DNA of 64,000 nt from PALSA-1006 sp964571195 (GCA_964571195.1 CAZNAD010000001.1:320715-384714), one strand, 5' to 3'; shown: positions 8,197-17,554, counted from the first letter of the stretch. Notes: a model not told the origin generated them from the sequence alone. Numbers and translations: made by a program.

Positions 8197-9743
8197 AAAC
8201 GAACATCAGACTCATCGCGTCCGTATTGGCCGTCGCACTGGTTGGTGCGAGCAGTTTCTATCTCGGCAAACAGCAGGCCGCACCGCAGGGCGCGGACAAA
8301 GCCGCACCGGGCGAACGCCGGGTGTTGTATTACCGTAACCCGATGGGCTTGCCGGATACTTCGCCGGTACCCAAAAAAGACAGTATGGGTATGGACTATG
8401 TGCCGGTATATGCGGATGAAGAACATGCCGGCGATACGACGGTGGATCTGTCGCCGGACAAGGTGCAGATGCTGGGAGTGCGCAGTGTCGCAGCACAACG
8501 TCGTGCCTTGACGCGCAGTATCCGTGCCACCGGCCTGCTTGAGGTGGACGAGCGCAAACAGCAATGGGTCTCCCCCCGTTTCGAGGGCTGGGTGCAACAA
8601 CTACATGTGAACACCACCGGACAACGTGTGACACGGGGGCAGGCATTACTCACGGTGTATAGCCCGGAACTGGAAAGTGCCGCCCGCGAAGTGCAACTGG
8701 CGCACGAATCCGGTCTGGCCGAAGTGGAGAAAAGTGCGCGTAGCCGTCTCGACAATTGGCAGATCGCTCCGCAGGATATGGAACACCTGCAACACGGTAT
8801 GGCGCATCTGGTGCTGCGCTCTCCCATCTCCGGTGTGGTGATCGAAAAAGCCGCCGTGGCAGGTGCGCGTTTTGCGCCCGGCGAGGTGTTATTCAAACTG
8901 GCCGATCTGTCCAGCCTGTGGTTGCAGGCGCAAGTGGCGGAACAGGACCAGGGGGTGTTGCGTCTCGGGCAGGACGTGGAAGTCGAAGTCGATGCTTACG
9001 CGGGAGAGCGTTTCTACGGCAAGGTCAGTTTCATTGCGCCGGTGCTCGACGAACAGACCCGCACCGTGCGCGTGCGCGTGGAACTGCCGAACAAAGACGC
9101 ACGTCTGCGTCCCGGCATGTATGCCAACATCGTCATCGCCGATACGACAACGGTACTGAGTATCCCGCGTTCCGCCGTGATTGACAGCGGTACCCGTCAG
9201 GTGGTGCTGGTGCAACTCGCCCCCGGGCGTTTCGAACCGCGCGAGGTGCGTCTGGGCGGGCAGGGAGATGAGATGGTCGAAGTATTGTCCGGTGTGGCTG
9301 AAGGTGAGCAGGTGGTCACCTCGGCCAATTTCCTGATTGATGCGGAGAGCAATCTCAAATCGGCATTGGCGGGTTTTTCTGCACACGGTGTGCATGACGC
9401 ACCCGCTCTCGCACCGGCAGAGCCTGCCGCACCGCTCAGCGAGCGCAACACTCCGGCCACACCTGTCGTACCTAAACAGAAAACCGCCGTCGGGCATCAG
9501 GTGCAGGGGGTGCTGGAAGCGATCCGGGCCGACGGTTCGGTGAGCATTACCCACCAGCCGGTCAAATCGCTGGGCTGGCCGGGGATGACCATGGATTTTG
9601 TATTGGCCAATCCGGCATTGACCGAAGGCATCAAAACCGGTGATGGCATCACCTTCGAGATTGTGGCGCGCAAGCCGGGCGAGTGGGTGATCACCAAGCT
9701 GCAAGCTGTGACACCGGTGGCACGCTCACACGAGGGACACTGA
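8193..9743 (+). CDS. cusB: CusB membrane-fusion protein with C-terminal CusF domain
   Basis: This encodes 516 residues preceded by TTAGGAGAAACACT. After an N-terminal membrane anchor comes a heavy-metal-binding segment (YYRNPMGLPDTSPVPKKDSM), then the lipoyl/hairpin/barrel architecture of periplasmic adaptor proteins. The last ~80 residues form a CusF-like metal-binding domain: GSVSITHQPVKSLGWPGMTM carries the His, Trp and two Met residues that bind Cu(I) or Ag(I) in CusF. In the E. coli system CusF is a separate periplasmic chaperone; here it is fused to the adaptor, so metal would be handed on within one chain. Confidence 0.88.
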   Translation: MKTNIRLIASVLAVALVGASSFYLGKQQAAPQGADKAAPGERRVLYYRNPMGLPDTSPVPKKDSMGMDYVPVYADEEHAGDTTVDLSPDKVQMLGVRSVAAQRRALTRSIRATGLLEVDERKQQWVSPRFEGWVQQLHVNTTGQRVTRGQALLTVYSPELESAAREVQLAHESGLAEVEKSARSRLDNWQIAPQDMEHLQHGMAHLVLRSPISGVVIEKAAVAGARFAPGEVLFKLADLSSLWLQAQVAEQDQGVLRLGQDVEVEVDAYAGERFYGKVSFIAPVLDEQTRTVRVRVELPNKDARLRPGMYANIVIADTTTVLSIPRSAVIDSGTRQVVLVQLAPGRFEPREVRLGGQGDEMVEVLSGVAEGEQVVTSANFLIDAESNLKSALAGFSAHGVHDAPALAPAEPAAPLSERNTPATPVVPKQKTAVGHQVQGVLEAIRADGSVSITHQPVKSLGWPGMTMDFVLANPALTEGIKTGDGITFEIVARKPGEWVITKLQAVTPVARSHEGH

Positions 9744-9744
9744 C

Positions 9745-12700
9745 ATGCTCAATACCATCATAGCCTGGTCGGCGCGCAACCGCTTTTTGGTATTGCTCGC
9801 CACTCTGTTTATTACGCTGGCGGGCATCTACGCGCTGGTGAAGACACCGCTGGATGCATTGCCCGATCTGTCCGACGTGCAGGTGATTGTGTACACCGAA
9901 TATCCCGGCCAGGCCCCGCAGGTGGTGGAAGACCAGGTGACCTACCCGCTCACCACGGCCATGCTCGCCGTGCCGAAATCGAAAGTGGTGCGCGGCTTTT
10001 CGTTCTTCGGCGCGTCTTTCGTGTACGTGATCTTTGAAGACGACACCGATATCTACTGGGCGCGTTCGCGTGTACTGGAGTATCTCAACAGCATCGCCGG
10101 GCGTATGCCGCAGGGTGTCTCGCCGCAGCTCGGGCCGGATGCGACCGGCGTCGGCTGGGTGTACCAATACGCGGTGTTGAGCGGGAAGCACGATCTGTCC
10201 GAGTTGCGCACTATGCAGGACTGGTATCTGCGCTATCAGCTCACCAAGGCACACGGTGTGGCCGAGGTCGCCTCGGTCGGTGGTTTCGTACGGCAATATC
10301 AGGTGACGGTCGATCCGGTCAAATTGCGCGCCTATGGCATCCCGCTCAGCACCGTCACGCAGGTGATCCGCGATAGCAACCGCGATGTCGGCGGACGTGT
10401 GGTGGAGATGGCCGAGACCGAATACATGGTGCGCGGCAAAGGTTATCTGCGCGGCAAGGTAGATATCGAGACGCTGGTGGTCAAAGCCGACAAAGGCACC
10501 CCCGTGCTGTTGCGCGACATCGCGCGGGTGGAAGCGGGGCCGGATGAGCGCCGTGGCCTGACCGAACTGGACGGTGAGGGGGAGGTGGTCTCCGGCATCG
10601 TCATGGCCCGCTTCGGCCAGAACGCGCTCGAAGTCATCGACAACATCAAACACAAGCTCGCCGAAATCTCTGCCGGATTGCCGGACGGGGTGACGATCAA
10701 AGCGGTATATGACCGCTCCGAGCTGATCCAGCGTGCCATCGAAACGCTGAAACATACCCTGCTGGAAGAAGGACTCATCGTCGCGCTGGTGTGTATGGTG
10801 TTCCTGATGCACGCGCGCAGCGCCCTCGTCGCCATCGTGATGTTGCCCATCGGTGTACTGATCGCGTTCATCGCCATGCGTGTGCTGGGACTGAATTCCA
10901 ACATCATGAGTCTGGGCGGCATCGCCATCGCCATCGGCGCGATGGTGGATGCCGCCATCGTGATGATCGAGAACGCGCACAAACACCTGGAGCGGATCAA
11001 GCCCGGTGAGTCGCGCGCAGAGGCGATGATCGCAGCCTGCAAAGAGGTAGGGCCGGCGTTGTTCTTCTCACTGCTCATCATCACCGTTTCTTTCCTGCCG
11101 GTGTTTACACTGGAGGCGCAGGAGGGGCGGCTGTTCTCGCCGCTGGCGTTCACCAAGACCTTCGCCATGGCGGGAGCGGCGTTGCTTTCCGTCACGCTGG
11201 TGCCGGTGTTGATGTTGTTGTTCATCCGTGGTCGTATCAGGCCGGAAGCCGAGAATTCGCTGAACCGCTGGCTGATCGCGCTTTACCGCCCGATGATCAG
11301 CGCCGTGTTGCGGCATAAACGGGCCACTCTCGTCGTGGCTGCACTGGCATGTGTGTTGTCGGCCTATCCCGCGATGAAACTGGGCAGCGAATTTATGCCC
11401 ACGCTGAATGAAGGCACACTGTTCTACATGCCCGCTTCTTTGCCGGGCATGTCGGTGACCAAGGCTGCCGAGTTATTGCAGACACAGAACAAGATCATCA
11501 AGAGTTTCCCCGAGGTCGCTTCGGTCTACGGCAAGGCGGGTCGTGCGCAGACCGCCACCGACCCGGCACCGCTGGAGATGTTCGAGACGGTCATCAATCT
11601 CAAACCGGAAAGTGAATGGCGCTCCGGTATGGACATCGACAAACTGCTCGCCGAGATGGACCGAGCCCTGCGTTTCCCCGGTGTGGCGAACTCGTGGACC
11701 ATGCCCATCAAAGCCCGCATCGACATGCTCTCCACCGGCATTCGCACCCCCGTCGGCATCAAAGTGTTCGGCAAAGACCTGGACGAGATGGAGCGTCTCG
11801 CCAAACAGATCGAAACCGTGGTCAAGAGCGTGCCCGGCACCAGCAGTGCCTTTGCCGAGCGCATCACCGGCGGTTTCTATCTGAACATCGAACCGGATCG
11901 TGCGGCGCTGGCGCGTTACGGCCTGTCCGTCGGTGAAGTGCAGGACGTGATCGCTGTCGCGCTGGGCGGTGAGACGGTCACCACCACGGTGGAAGGCTTG
12001 GAGCGATTCAACGTGAGTGTGCGTTACCCGCGTGAGCTGCGTGCCTCGCCCGAGCAGATCGCGCGCGAAGTGCTGGTGCCCACCATGGCGGGCGCGATGA
12101 TCCCGCTGGGGCAGGTCGCCAAAATCAGCATCAGCAAAGGTGCACCTGCCATCCGCACCGAGAACGCGCTGTTGTCCGCCTACATCTATGTCGACATCCG
12201 CGAACGCGATATAGGTTCTTACGTGGCCGAGGCGCGTAAGGCCGTGGCCGAGCAGGTGAAATTTCCGCCCGGTTATTATGCGAGCTGGAGCGGCCAGTTC
12301 GAATACATGGAACGTGCTGCCGCAAAAATGAAGATCGTCATCCCCGTCACGCTGCTGCTGATCTTCCTGTTGCTCTACCTCAATTTCAGGCGCGTCACCG
12401 AATCGCTGGTGGTGATGCTGTCGGTGCCATTCGCATTGGTGGGCGGTGTGTGGTTGTTGTGGCTGTTAGACTACAACCTCTCGGTAGCGGTGGCGGTCGG
12501 TTTCATCGCGCTGGCAGGGGTGGCGGCGGAGACCGGTGTGGTGATGCTGATCTATCTGGAAAAAGCCTGGCAGGATATTCAGGTGCAATGTGCCGGAACG
12601 GGGCGTACTCCTTCTGCGAGCGACCTGCACGCCGCCATCATGCACGGTGCGGTAGAACGTGTGCGCCCGAAAATGATGACCGTGGTGGCGATCATGGCGG

Positions 12701-12855
12701 GGCTGCTGCCCATCCTCTGGAGCAGCGGTGCCGGGTCGGAAGTGATGCGTCGTATCGCCGCACCAATGGTGGGTGGCATGGTGTCCTCGGCGGTGTTGAC
12801 GCTGCTGGTGATCCCGGTGATCTACGCACTGATCAAGACGAGAGAGACTAAATAA
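9745..12855 (+). CDS. cusA: CusA-type RND copper/silver efflux pump
   Basis: This encodes 1036 residues, the usual length for heavy-metal RND transporters. It starts one base after the cusB stop. It shows an N-terminal membrane helix, large periplasmic domains, and the DFG-like IAIGAMVDAAIVMIEN segment. Three methionines that bind Cu(I)/Ag(I) in E. coli CusA have counterparts in LFYMPASLPGM, APLEMFETVI and ARIDMLSTGI, supporting monovalent-metal specificity rather than a CzcA-type Zn/Co/Cd pump. It uses proton flux to drive metal from periplasm or cytoplasm out through CusB and CusC. Confidence 0.9.
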   Translation: MLNTIIAWSARNRFLVLLATLFITLAGIYALVKTPLDALPDLSDVQVIVYTEYPGQAPQVVEDQVTYPLTTAMLAVPKSKVVRGFSFFGASFVYVIFEDDTDIYWARSRVLEYLNSIAGRMPQGVSPQLGPDATGVGWVYQYAVLSGKHDLSELRTMQDWYLRYQLTKAHGVAEVASVGGFVRQYQVTVDPVKLRAYGIPLSTVTQVIRDSNRDVGGRVVEMAETEYMVRGKGYLRGKVDIETLVVKADKGTPVLLRDIARVEAGPDERRGLTELDGEGEVVSGIVMARFGQNALEVIDNIKHKLAEISAGLPDGVTIKAVYDRSELIQRAIETLKHTLLEEGLIVALVCMVFLMHARSALVAIVMLPIGVLIAFIAMRVLGLNSNIMSLGGIAIAIGAMVDAAIVMIENAHKHLERIKPGESRAEAMIAACKEVGPALFFSLLIITVSFLPVFTLEAQEGRLFSPLAFTKTFAMAGAALLSVTLVPVLMLLFIRGRIRPEAENSLNRWLIALYRPMISAVLRHKRATLVVAALACVLSAYPAMKLGSEFMPTLNEGTLFYMPASLPGMSVTKAAELLQTQNKIIKSFPEVASVYGKAGRAQTATDPAPLEMFETVINLKPESEWRSGMDIDKLLAEMDRALRFPGVANSWTMPIKARIDMLSTGIRTPVGIKVFGKDLDEMERLAKQIETVVKSVPGTSSAFAERITGGFYLNIEPDRAALARYGLSVGEVQDVIAVALGGETVTTTVEGLERFNVSVRYPRELRASPEQIAREVLVPTMAGAMIPLGQVAKISISKGAPAIRTENALLSAYIYVDIRERDIGSYVAEARKAVAEQVKFPPGYYASWSGQFEYMERAAAKMKIVIPVTLLLIFLLLYLNFRRVTESLVVMLSVPFALVGGVWLLWLLDYNLSVAVAVGFIALAGVAAETGVVMLIYLEKAWQDIQVQCAGTGRTPSASDLHAAIMHGAVERVRPKMMTVVAIMAGLLPILWSSGAGSEVMRRIAAPMVGGMVSSAVLTLLVIPVIYALIKTRETK

Positions 12856-12874
12856 CTTTAGATGGAGATGTGTC

Positions 12875-13504
12875 ATGGCGGACTGTTGCAACGATAAAGC
12901 ATGCGAGATCGACGCGCTCCGGGGGCGTCAAAGCGCCACACTCAAAACCGTGCTGGTGATCAATGCCGTGATGTTCGTGGTCGAACTCACGGCGGGACTG
13001 CTTGGCAACTCTCTCTCGCTGGTGGCGGACTCACTCGACATGCTGGGTGATGCGCTGGTATACGGCTTCAGTCTCTATGTCGTCGCACGCGGTGCGGAGA
13101 TGAAAGCCAGAGCGGCACTGTTCAAAGGCCTCATCATGGCGGCCTTCGGATTCTTCGTGCTCGGTCAGGCCATCTACCACATCGTTTACCCGCAGCTTCC
13201 GGTGTTCGAGACCATAGGCGCGGTCGGTCTGCTGGCGCTCGCCGCGAACGGAGTATGTTTCTTCCTGCTCTGGCGTCACCGTGCCGATGACATCAACATG
13301 AGTTCGGTGTGGTTATGTTCGCGCAACGACATCATCGCCAATATCTCGGTATTATTTGCTGCAGTCGGTGTGTGGCTCACCCATTCCGGTTGGCCGGATA
13401 TCGTGATCGGATTGGCGCTTGCTGCATTGTTTCTGCGCTCGTCGTTATCGGTGCTGCGGGGTGCGATCAAGGAACTCAGCGCTGTGCGCAGCAACAAGGC
13501 ATGA
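12875..13504 (+). CDS. CDF-family-like cation transporter lacking canonical ligands
   Basis: This encodes 209 residues starting MADCCNDKAC, a Cys-rich N-terminus. Five to six hydrophobic helices match the cation diffusion facilitator membrane domain; DSLDMLGD in helix 2 matches the usual metal site. The helix-5 site that is normally HxxxD is replaced by NDIIAN, and the C-terminal cytoplasmic domain is absent or very short. It may still move a metal or proton, or act as an accessory. It lies 19 bases after cusA and is probably in the same operon. Confidence 0.75.
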   Translation: MADCCNDKACEIDALRGRQSATLKTVLVINAVMFVVELTAGLLGNSLSLVADSLDMLGDALVYGFSLYVVARGAEMKARAALFKGLIMAAFGFFVLGQAIYHIVYPQLPVFETIGAVGLLALAANGVCFFLLWRHRADDINMSSVWLCSRNDIIANISVLFAAVGVWLTHSGWPDIVIGLALAALFLRSSLSVLRGAIKELSAVRSNKA

Positions 13505-13563
13505 AGCAACCGGAGTGAGATGTATGTATGGCATTTGTCATACAGGGATAAAGGAGTCTGTCC

Positions 13564-13683
13564 ATGAAAAAGCTGCTGATCGGGGTGGTGTTGTTAATGC
13601 TGTTGCAAGGCTGCATGTTGTGGCATTCGCATGAGGGCTGTCGCGGAGACTGTGGCGGAAATCAGGCGAAGCAGACTCAGTGA
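13564..13683 (+). CDS. 39-residue metal-motif lipoprotein
   Basis: A short ORF with a good ribosome site (AAAGGAGTCTGTCC). It encodes MKKLLIGVVLLMLLQGC, a textbook lipoprotein signal with lipobox LLQG-C, followed by a mature peptide of 23 residues containing HSHEGCRGDCGG. After lipidation the mature protein would carry two His and two further Cys residues, which is suggestive of metal binding next to the Cus cluster. The function is unknown; a metal-chaperone or sensor role is inference from position and residues. Confidence 0.6.
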   Translation: MKKLLIGVVLLMLLQGCMLWHSHEGCRGDCGGNQAKQTQ

Positions 13684-13714
13684 ATCACTACCAGTCTTCT
13701 TCGCACATAAGCAA

Positions 13715-13729
13715 CGAGGCATTGCCTCG
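13715..13729. terminator. Short hairpin after the Cus cluster
   Basis: CGAGGC-ATT-GCCTCG forms a 6-bp stem with a 3-base loop downstream of the lipoprotein. There is only a weak T-rich stretch after it, so it may be a weak terminator or an RNA-stability hairpin. Confidence 0.35.
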
Positions 13730-13794
13730 ACAGTGTTTCTCTGATTACACTGCCGCAGATATGTGCGCCTGTTAATTTACGGTCAAAGCCCAAG

Positions 13795-14397
13795 ATGCTT
13801 CCTCTCGAAATCGCCAATAGTTATGACCGGATCGCCGAGCGCTGGACTTTCGATGACTTCCCCCGCGAGAACGGAATCGCCCAGCACAAGCGAGCGATAA
13901 ACTTTCTGAACGAAAAGCGTCATGCACTCGATATCGGGTGCGGAAGCAGCGGGCGTCTCATCGACTTGATGCTGGCAAGCGGATTTGATGTCGAGGGCGT
14001 CGATGTTTCAAGCCGGATGATCGAATTGGCAAAGCAGCGTCACCCGCACATCACCTTCCATCATGCCGACATCTGTTCCTGGGAATTCTCGAAAAAATAC
14101 GACCTGATTTCCGCGTGGGATAGCATCTGGCATCTGCCCCTGCAGGAACAGGAGCCGGTGCTTAAAAGGATATTGGCGAACCTCACTCCCGGTGGCGTGC
14201 TGATCTTCACTTCAGGCGGACTGGATGAGGCGGCAGAGAAAGTTGATGCAGCGATGGGGCCGCAGATGTATTACAGTGTGCTGGGTATCCCGGATACGCT
14301 TAAGCTGATTTCCGAGGCCGGATGTGTCTGTCGGCATCTGGAATACGATCAGTATCCGGAGATGCATGTCTATTTCATCGTGCAGCGGAAGAAATAA
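13795..14397 (+). CDS. Class I SAM-dependent methyltransferase
   Basis: This encodes 200 residues. The glycine-rich SAM motif I is present as ALDIGCGSSGRLIDLML, followed by the acidic motif II (VEGVDVSSRMIELAK) and a motif-III-like DLISAWDSIWHLP. This is the compact Methyltransf_11/25 fold that transfers methyl from SAM to a small molecule or protein. The substrate cannot be read from sequence. Its stop codon TAA shares its last base with the ATG of the next gene, so the two may be co-expressed. Confidence 0.8.
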   Translation: MLPLEIANSYDRIAERWTFDDFPRENGIAQHKRAINFLNEKRHALDIGCGSSGRLIDLMLASGFDVEGVDVSSRMIELAKQRHPHITFHHADICSWEFSKKYDLISAWDSIWHLPLQEQEPVLKRILANLTPGGVLIFTSGGLDEAAEKVDAAMGPQMYYSVLGIPDTLKLISEAGCVCRHLEYDQYPEMHVYFIVQRKK

Positions 14398-15281
14398 TGA
14401 AATTCATACGATCATCACTAGCCATCATTTTTGCAGTCGGTCTGTTCGCGCAGATGCTGCCTGCCAGTGCCGCCGAAGCTGGCCCGGTCGCAGCGAAGCC
14501 GGCGAATACCGATCTCGACGATACGCTGTGGGGGGTTGCGGAACGGGCCAACACAGCCGACGACTATCAAGTCTACCTCGACAGTTTTCCGCAGGGAAAA
14601 TATGTGCCGTTCGCCAAGTCGCGCATCAAAAGGCTACAGGCCACGCCATCTTCTGTTCCTCCGCAAACAGCGGTGATGCAGCGAGCCGCGCTGGTCGAGC
14701 CGGTCATGGTAGCTATCCCCGGCAAAGACTATGAAATCGGAAAATATGAAGTCACCCAGAAAGAATGGCGCGCCATCATGGGTGACAATCCCAGCCACTT
14801 TAAGACCTGCGGGGACGATTGCCCGGTCGAGCAAATCAGTTGGAGCGAGGCAAAGAGATTCATCATCAAACTCAACCAGCGTTCGGAGAAAGAATATCGC
14901 CTGCCCACCGAGGACGAATGGCTGTATGCCTGTGCCGGCGGTGGCACAGGCTCTGTCTGCGGCGGAAATGATCTGGCTGCACTGGCTTGGCATGAGGCCA
15001 ACAGCGGCGGTACGACTCATCCGGTTGGGCAAAAACAGCCTAATAGCTACGGCGTATACGACATGAGCGGCAATGTCGCCGAATGGGTGGACGACGAATG
15101 GAGTTCAAGCGGCGAGTCGGCTGTCGGTGTGGCTATTGTTGGCAACATGGGGAAGCGCGTTCTGTTGGGTGGCGCTTATGATGTCAATCTCGGCGCAGGC
15201 AAAAGTATCGACAGGCGCGGTTCGGTTCAGGCCGCCCATGATCGGCACTTTGGTTTCCGTTTGGCTCGGACGTTGAAGTAG
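14397..15281 (+). CDS. Exported FGE/SUMF1-fold protein without catalytic cysteines
   Basis: This encodes 294 residues with a signal peptide (IIFAVGLFAQMLPASA-AE). A short helical region (residues ~40-80) precedes a formylglycine-generating-enzyme-like domain: YEVTQKEWRAIMGDNPSHF, YRLPTEDEWLYACAGG, DMSGNVAEWVDDEW and HFGFRLAR are family landmarks. The two catalytic cysteines near the C-terminus of true FGE are missing (GGAYDVN stands where the GGSF-type motif should lead into them), so it is unlikely to activate sulfatases. Many such proteins are binding modules. It is translationally linked to the preceding methyltransferase. Confidence 0.75.
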   Translation: MKFIRSSLAIIFAVGLFAQMLPASAAEAGPVAAKPANTDLDDTLWGVAERANTADDYQVYLDSFPQGKYVPFAKSRIKRLQATPSSVPPQTAVMQRAALVEPVMVAIPGKDYEIGKYEVTQKEWRAIMGDNPSHFKTCGDDCPVEQISWSEAKRFIIKLNQRSEKEYRLPTEDEWLYACAGGGTGSVCGGNDLAALAWHEANSGGTTHPVGQKQPNSYGVYDMSGNVAEWVDDEWSSSGESAVGVAIVGNMGKRVLLGGAYDVNLGAGKSIDRRGSVQAAHDRHFGFRLARTLK

Positions 15282-15304
15282 TGAAGGGGGACGAGAAGGA
15301 TCGA

Positions 15305-15730
15305 CTACCTCGGGTCGAAAGTCGGGGCGAAATTCTTCAGCGCAGGCTTCATCAGTAAATCTTCTTTGATCACATGGTCGATTAGCCATGAGCGCAAAAA
15401 ATTGGTGAAGTGTTCCGCCGCCTCCGACGACCATGCCTGCCCCATTGCATCAAACTCTTCCTGCATCTGCTTTAGCCGAGCCAGCAGCGACATATGTGAT
15501 TCATTAAGATTGGGTAGTTGCGTATAGCCTACCGCCAATGCGATTTTTTCTTCCCGCTCAAAATGAACCTGAGAATATTTGGTCAGGTTGGCAAGTTCCA
15601 GCGTCAGTTCGGCGCGGTTCTTTTTCAAAAGGCACTGCTCAACCCGATTGATGATATCGATCAGGTAGCGATGGTCATTATCAATGACATTGTTCCCGAC
15701 ACTCAATTGATCACGCCACTGTAATGCCAT
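15305..15730 (-). CDS. Bacteriohemerythrin
   Basis: This encodes 141 residues from MALQWRDQL; the frame extends upstream but this start fits the family N-terminus. The di-iron ligand pattern is visible: DNDHRYLIDIIN, HFEREE, a His in NESHMSLL, and WLIDHVIKEDLLM. The protein binds O2 reversibly at a di-iron site and may serve in oxygen storage, delivery or sensing. It is convergent with the FGE-like gene and divergent from the diguanylate cyclase. A second hemerythrin of the same type lies 2.2 kb away. Confidence 0.88.
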   Translation of the reverse strand: MALQWRDQLSVGNNVIDNDHRYLIDIINRVEQCLLKKNRAELTLELANLTKYSQVHFEREEKIALAVGYTQLPNLNESHMSLLARLKQMQEEFDAMGQAWSSEAAEHFTNFLRSWLIDHVIKEDLLMKPALKNFAPTFDPR

Positions 15731-16032
15731 ATAGCCCCCATTTGATAGTTCGAGCGATTGTAGACAGGGAATGTTACTGATTTCTACTCCCCGGAGCTTT
15801 TTGCCTCTGCGCCACTGCATACAACTGAAAAGTGCTGTTTAGCGTGGGTTAATTGTAGTGGAATTTACGAGGCTTAGTGGACAGAGTGCTAGCATTTAAA
15901 CAGATGGTTGGAGGTGGCAACTCCGTCCGTATCGAGTGCATCGCGCAGCAATGTGTATTGCAGTACGGATAGAGTGGAAATTACAATTTTCGGGGTAAAC
16001 TGAGCCTGCAATGAAAAAAATAAGAGGTGAGC
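15731..16032. promoter_or_regulatory. Divergent intergenic region with likely diguanylate cyclase promoter
   Basis: No gene is seen here. A candidate sigma70 promoter facing right is TTGCAG (15958-15963), 18 bases, TACAAT (15982-15987). The hemerythrin promoter on the other strand is not clear. Confidence 0.4.
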
Positions 16033-17493
16033 ATGTTTTTCCTGTCAAACCAAGCGCGGCCACTTGCCGACGATAAGCGCAAACTTATCGTTATTTTGTC
16101 GTTGTTGTTGAGTTTGGGCTTTGCGGTTATTGCGCTAGCTAATTACTACGTTTCGAAGGCGGCTATCCGCGAATCCATCGTTTCGAACGAGTTGCCACTG
16201 ACTTCAGACAATATCTATTCTGAATTGCAGAAGGATTTGATTCGTCCTGTGTTCATCGCTTCCATGATGGCCAGCGATACTTTTGTGCGCGATTGGGTGG
16301 TTTCGGGCGAGAAGGATGTGGGAAGTATGACCAAGTATCTGCGCGAGGTCATGGTGCGTTATCGCACGTTCACCAGTTTCTTCGTGTCCGACCGCACTTC
16401 GATTTATTACCATGCGGATGGTGTGCTGAAGAAGGTGGCTCCAGGCGAGCCGCGCGACAAGTGGTACTACCGGGTGCGTGATATGAATACGCCATATGAG
16501 ATCAATCTCGATCCTGATCTGGCGAACCGGGATGCGCTGACTATCTTTATTAACTACCGCGTGCTGGATTACAGCGGGAAATTCATCGGTGCAGCGGGGG
16601 TCGGACTGACGGTGGATGCTGTGAATATCCTGCTCAACAAGTACCAGCAACGTTATGGGCGCACCATTTATTTCGTCAGTCCGCAGGGCAAGGTGGTGAT
16701 GGCGGGAAACGACACCCGCCTGATGGGGGTGGACATCAGTTCGCTGCCGGGCATCGGGGCGTTGACGGGACGTATTTTGCAGAAAGAGGGAGGTTCGTTT
16801 CAGTACAAGGCGGAAGGGAGTCACCACTTGTTGAATGTTCGTTATATCCCGGAGCTGAACTGGTATTTGTTTGCCGAGAAAAATGAAGATGCGATGCTGG
16901 TCGATATACGCAATACCTTGTACTTCAATCTGACACTGGCCTTTTCCGTGACAGTGATTGTCCTGCTGCTGACCAGTGTGACCCTGAATCGTTACCAGCG
17001 GCGTCTCGAGGCGATGGCAACTACGGATAAGCTCACAGGTTTGGCCAACCGGCAGGCCTTCGAGATGTTGGTCGGGCAGATGCGGCTAGAGGCGGAGCGC
17101 AGCAAGAAGCCGTTAGCTGCGTTGCTGATGGATATAGATCATTTCAAGAAGTGCAACGATATTTACGGCCATCTTGCGGGTGACAAAGTCATTCAGCGTG
17201 TCGCCACGATCATTCGCGCTACACTGCGTCAGTCGGATATCGTGTGCCGCTGGGGCGGTGAGGAATTTCTGGCAATAATCAAAGATTGCAGTCCAGAACA
17301 AGGCATGCAGATTGCCGAGAATATCTGCGCTGCCGTGCGGCAGACACCGATTCAACTTGAGGGGGTGACGTTAAATATTACCCTCAGTATCGGCGTTGCC
17401 GTAGGCTTCGAAGAAAAGCGTTTGCTGGCTGATGCTGATGCGGCGTTGTATGCAGCCAAAGATGCGGGGCGCGACCAAGTGAAGGCTGCATGA
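16033..17493 (+). CDS. Membrane diguanylate cyclase (Cache-like sensor + GGDEF)
   Basis: This encodes 486 residues; the ATG is preferred over an in-frame GTG two codons upstream because AAGAGGTG sits at normal spacing. Two membrane helices (about residues 12-35 and 298-320) flank a periplasmic Cache-like sensor. The C-terminal GGDEF domain has the active-site motif GGEEF and an allosteric I-site RQSD exactly five residues before it, so c-di-GMP product feedback is expected. The protein should make c-di-GMP in response to a periplasmic signal. It lies between two bacteriohemerythrin genes, suggesting a redox or oxygen theme. Confidence 0.9.
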   Translation: MFFLSNQARPLADDKRKLIVILSLLLSLGFAVIALANYYVSKAAIRESIVSNELPLTSDNIYSELQKDLIRPVFIASMMASDTFVRDWVVSGEKDVGSMTKYLREVMVRYRTFTSFFVSDRTSIYYHADGVLKKVAPGEPRDKWYYRVRDMNTPYEINLDPDLANRDALTIFINYRVLDYSGKFIGAAGVGLTVDAVNILLNKYQQRYGRTIYFVSPQGKVVMAGNDTRLMGVDISSLPGIGALTGRILQKEGGSFQYKAEGSHHLLNVRYIPELNWYLFAEKNEDAMLVDIRNTLYFNLTLAFSVTVIVLLLTSVTLNRYQRRLEAMATTDKLTGLANRQAFEMLVGQMRLEAERSKKPLAALLMDIDHFKKCNDIYGHLAGDKVIQRVATIIRATLRQSDIVCRWGGEEFLAIIKDCSPEQGMQIAENICAAVRQTPIQLEGVTLNITLSIGVAVGFEEKRLLADADAALYAAKDAGRDQVKAA

Positions 17494-17498
17494 GCTGA

Positions 17499-17525
17499 GC
17501 ATGAATAGCCTGGGGCGATTCATGC
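17499..17525. terminator. Inverted repeat after the diguanylate cyclase gene
   Basis: GCATGAAT and ATTCATGC form an 8-bp stem with an 11-base loop directly after the stop codon. There is no T-tract, so it may be a processing or stability hairpin rather than an intrinsic terminator. Confidence 0.3.
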
Positions 17526-17554
17526 GCTGGTCAATTTGATCGGAGGCGTTAACG

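Noticed and set aside
9691..10986. 431-codon minus-strand frame opposite cusA
   Set aside because: It is an antisense shadow rich in His/Asp/Arg, typical of GC-rich complementary frames.
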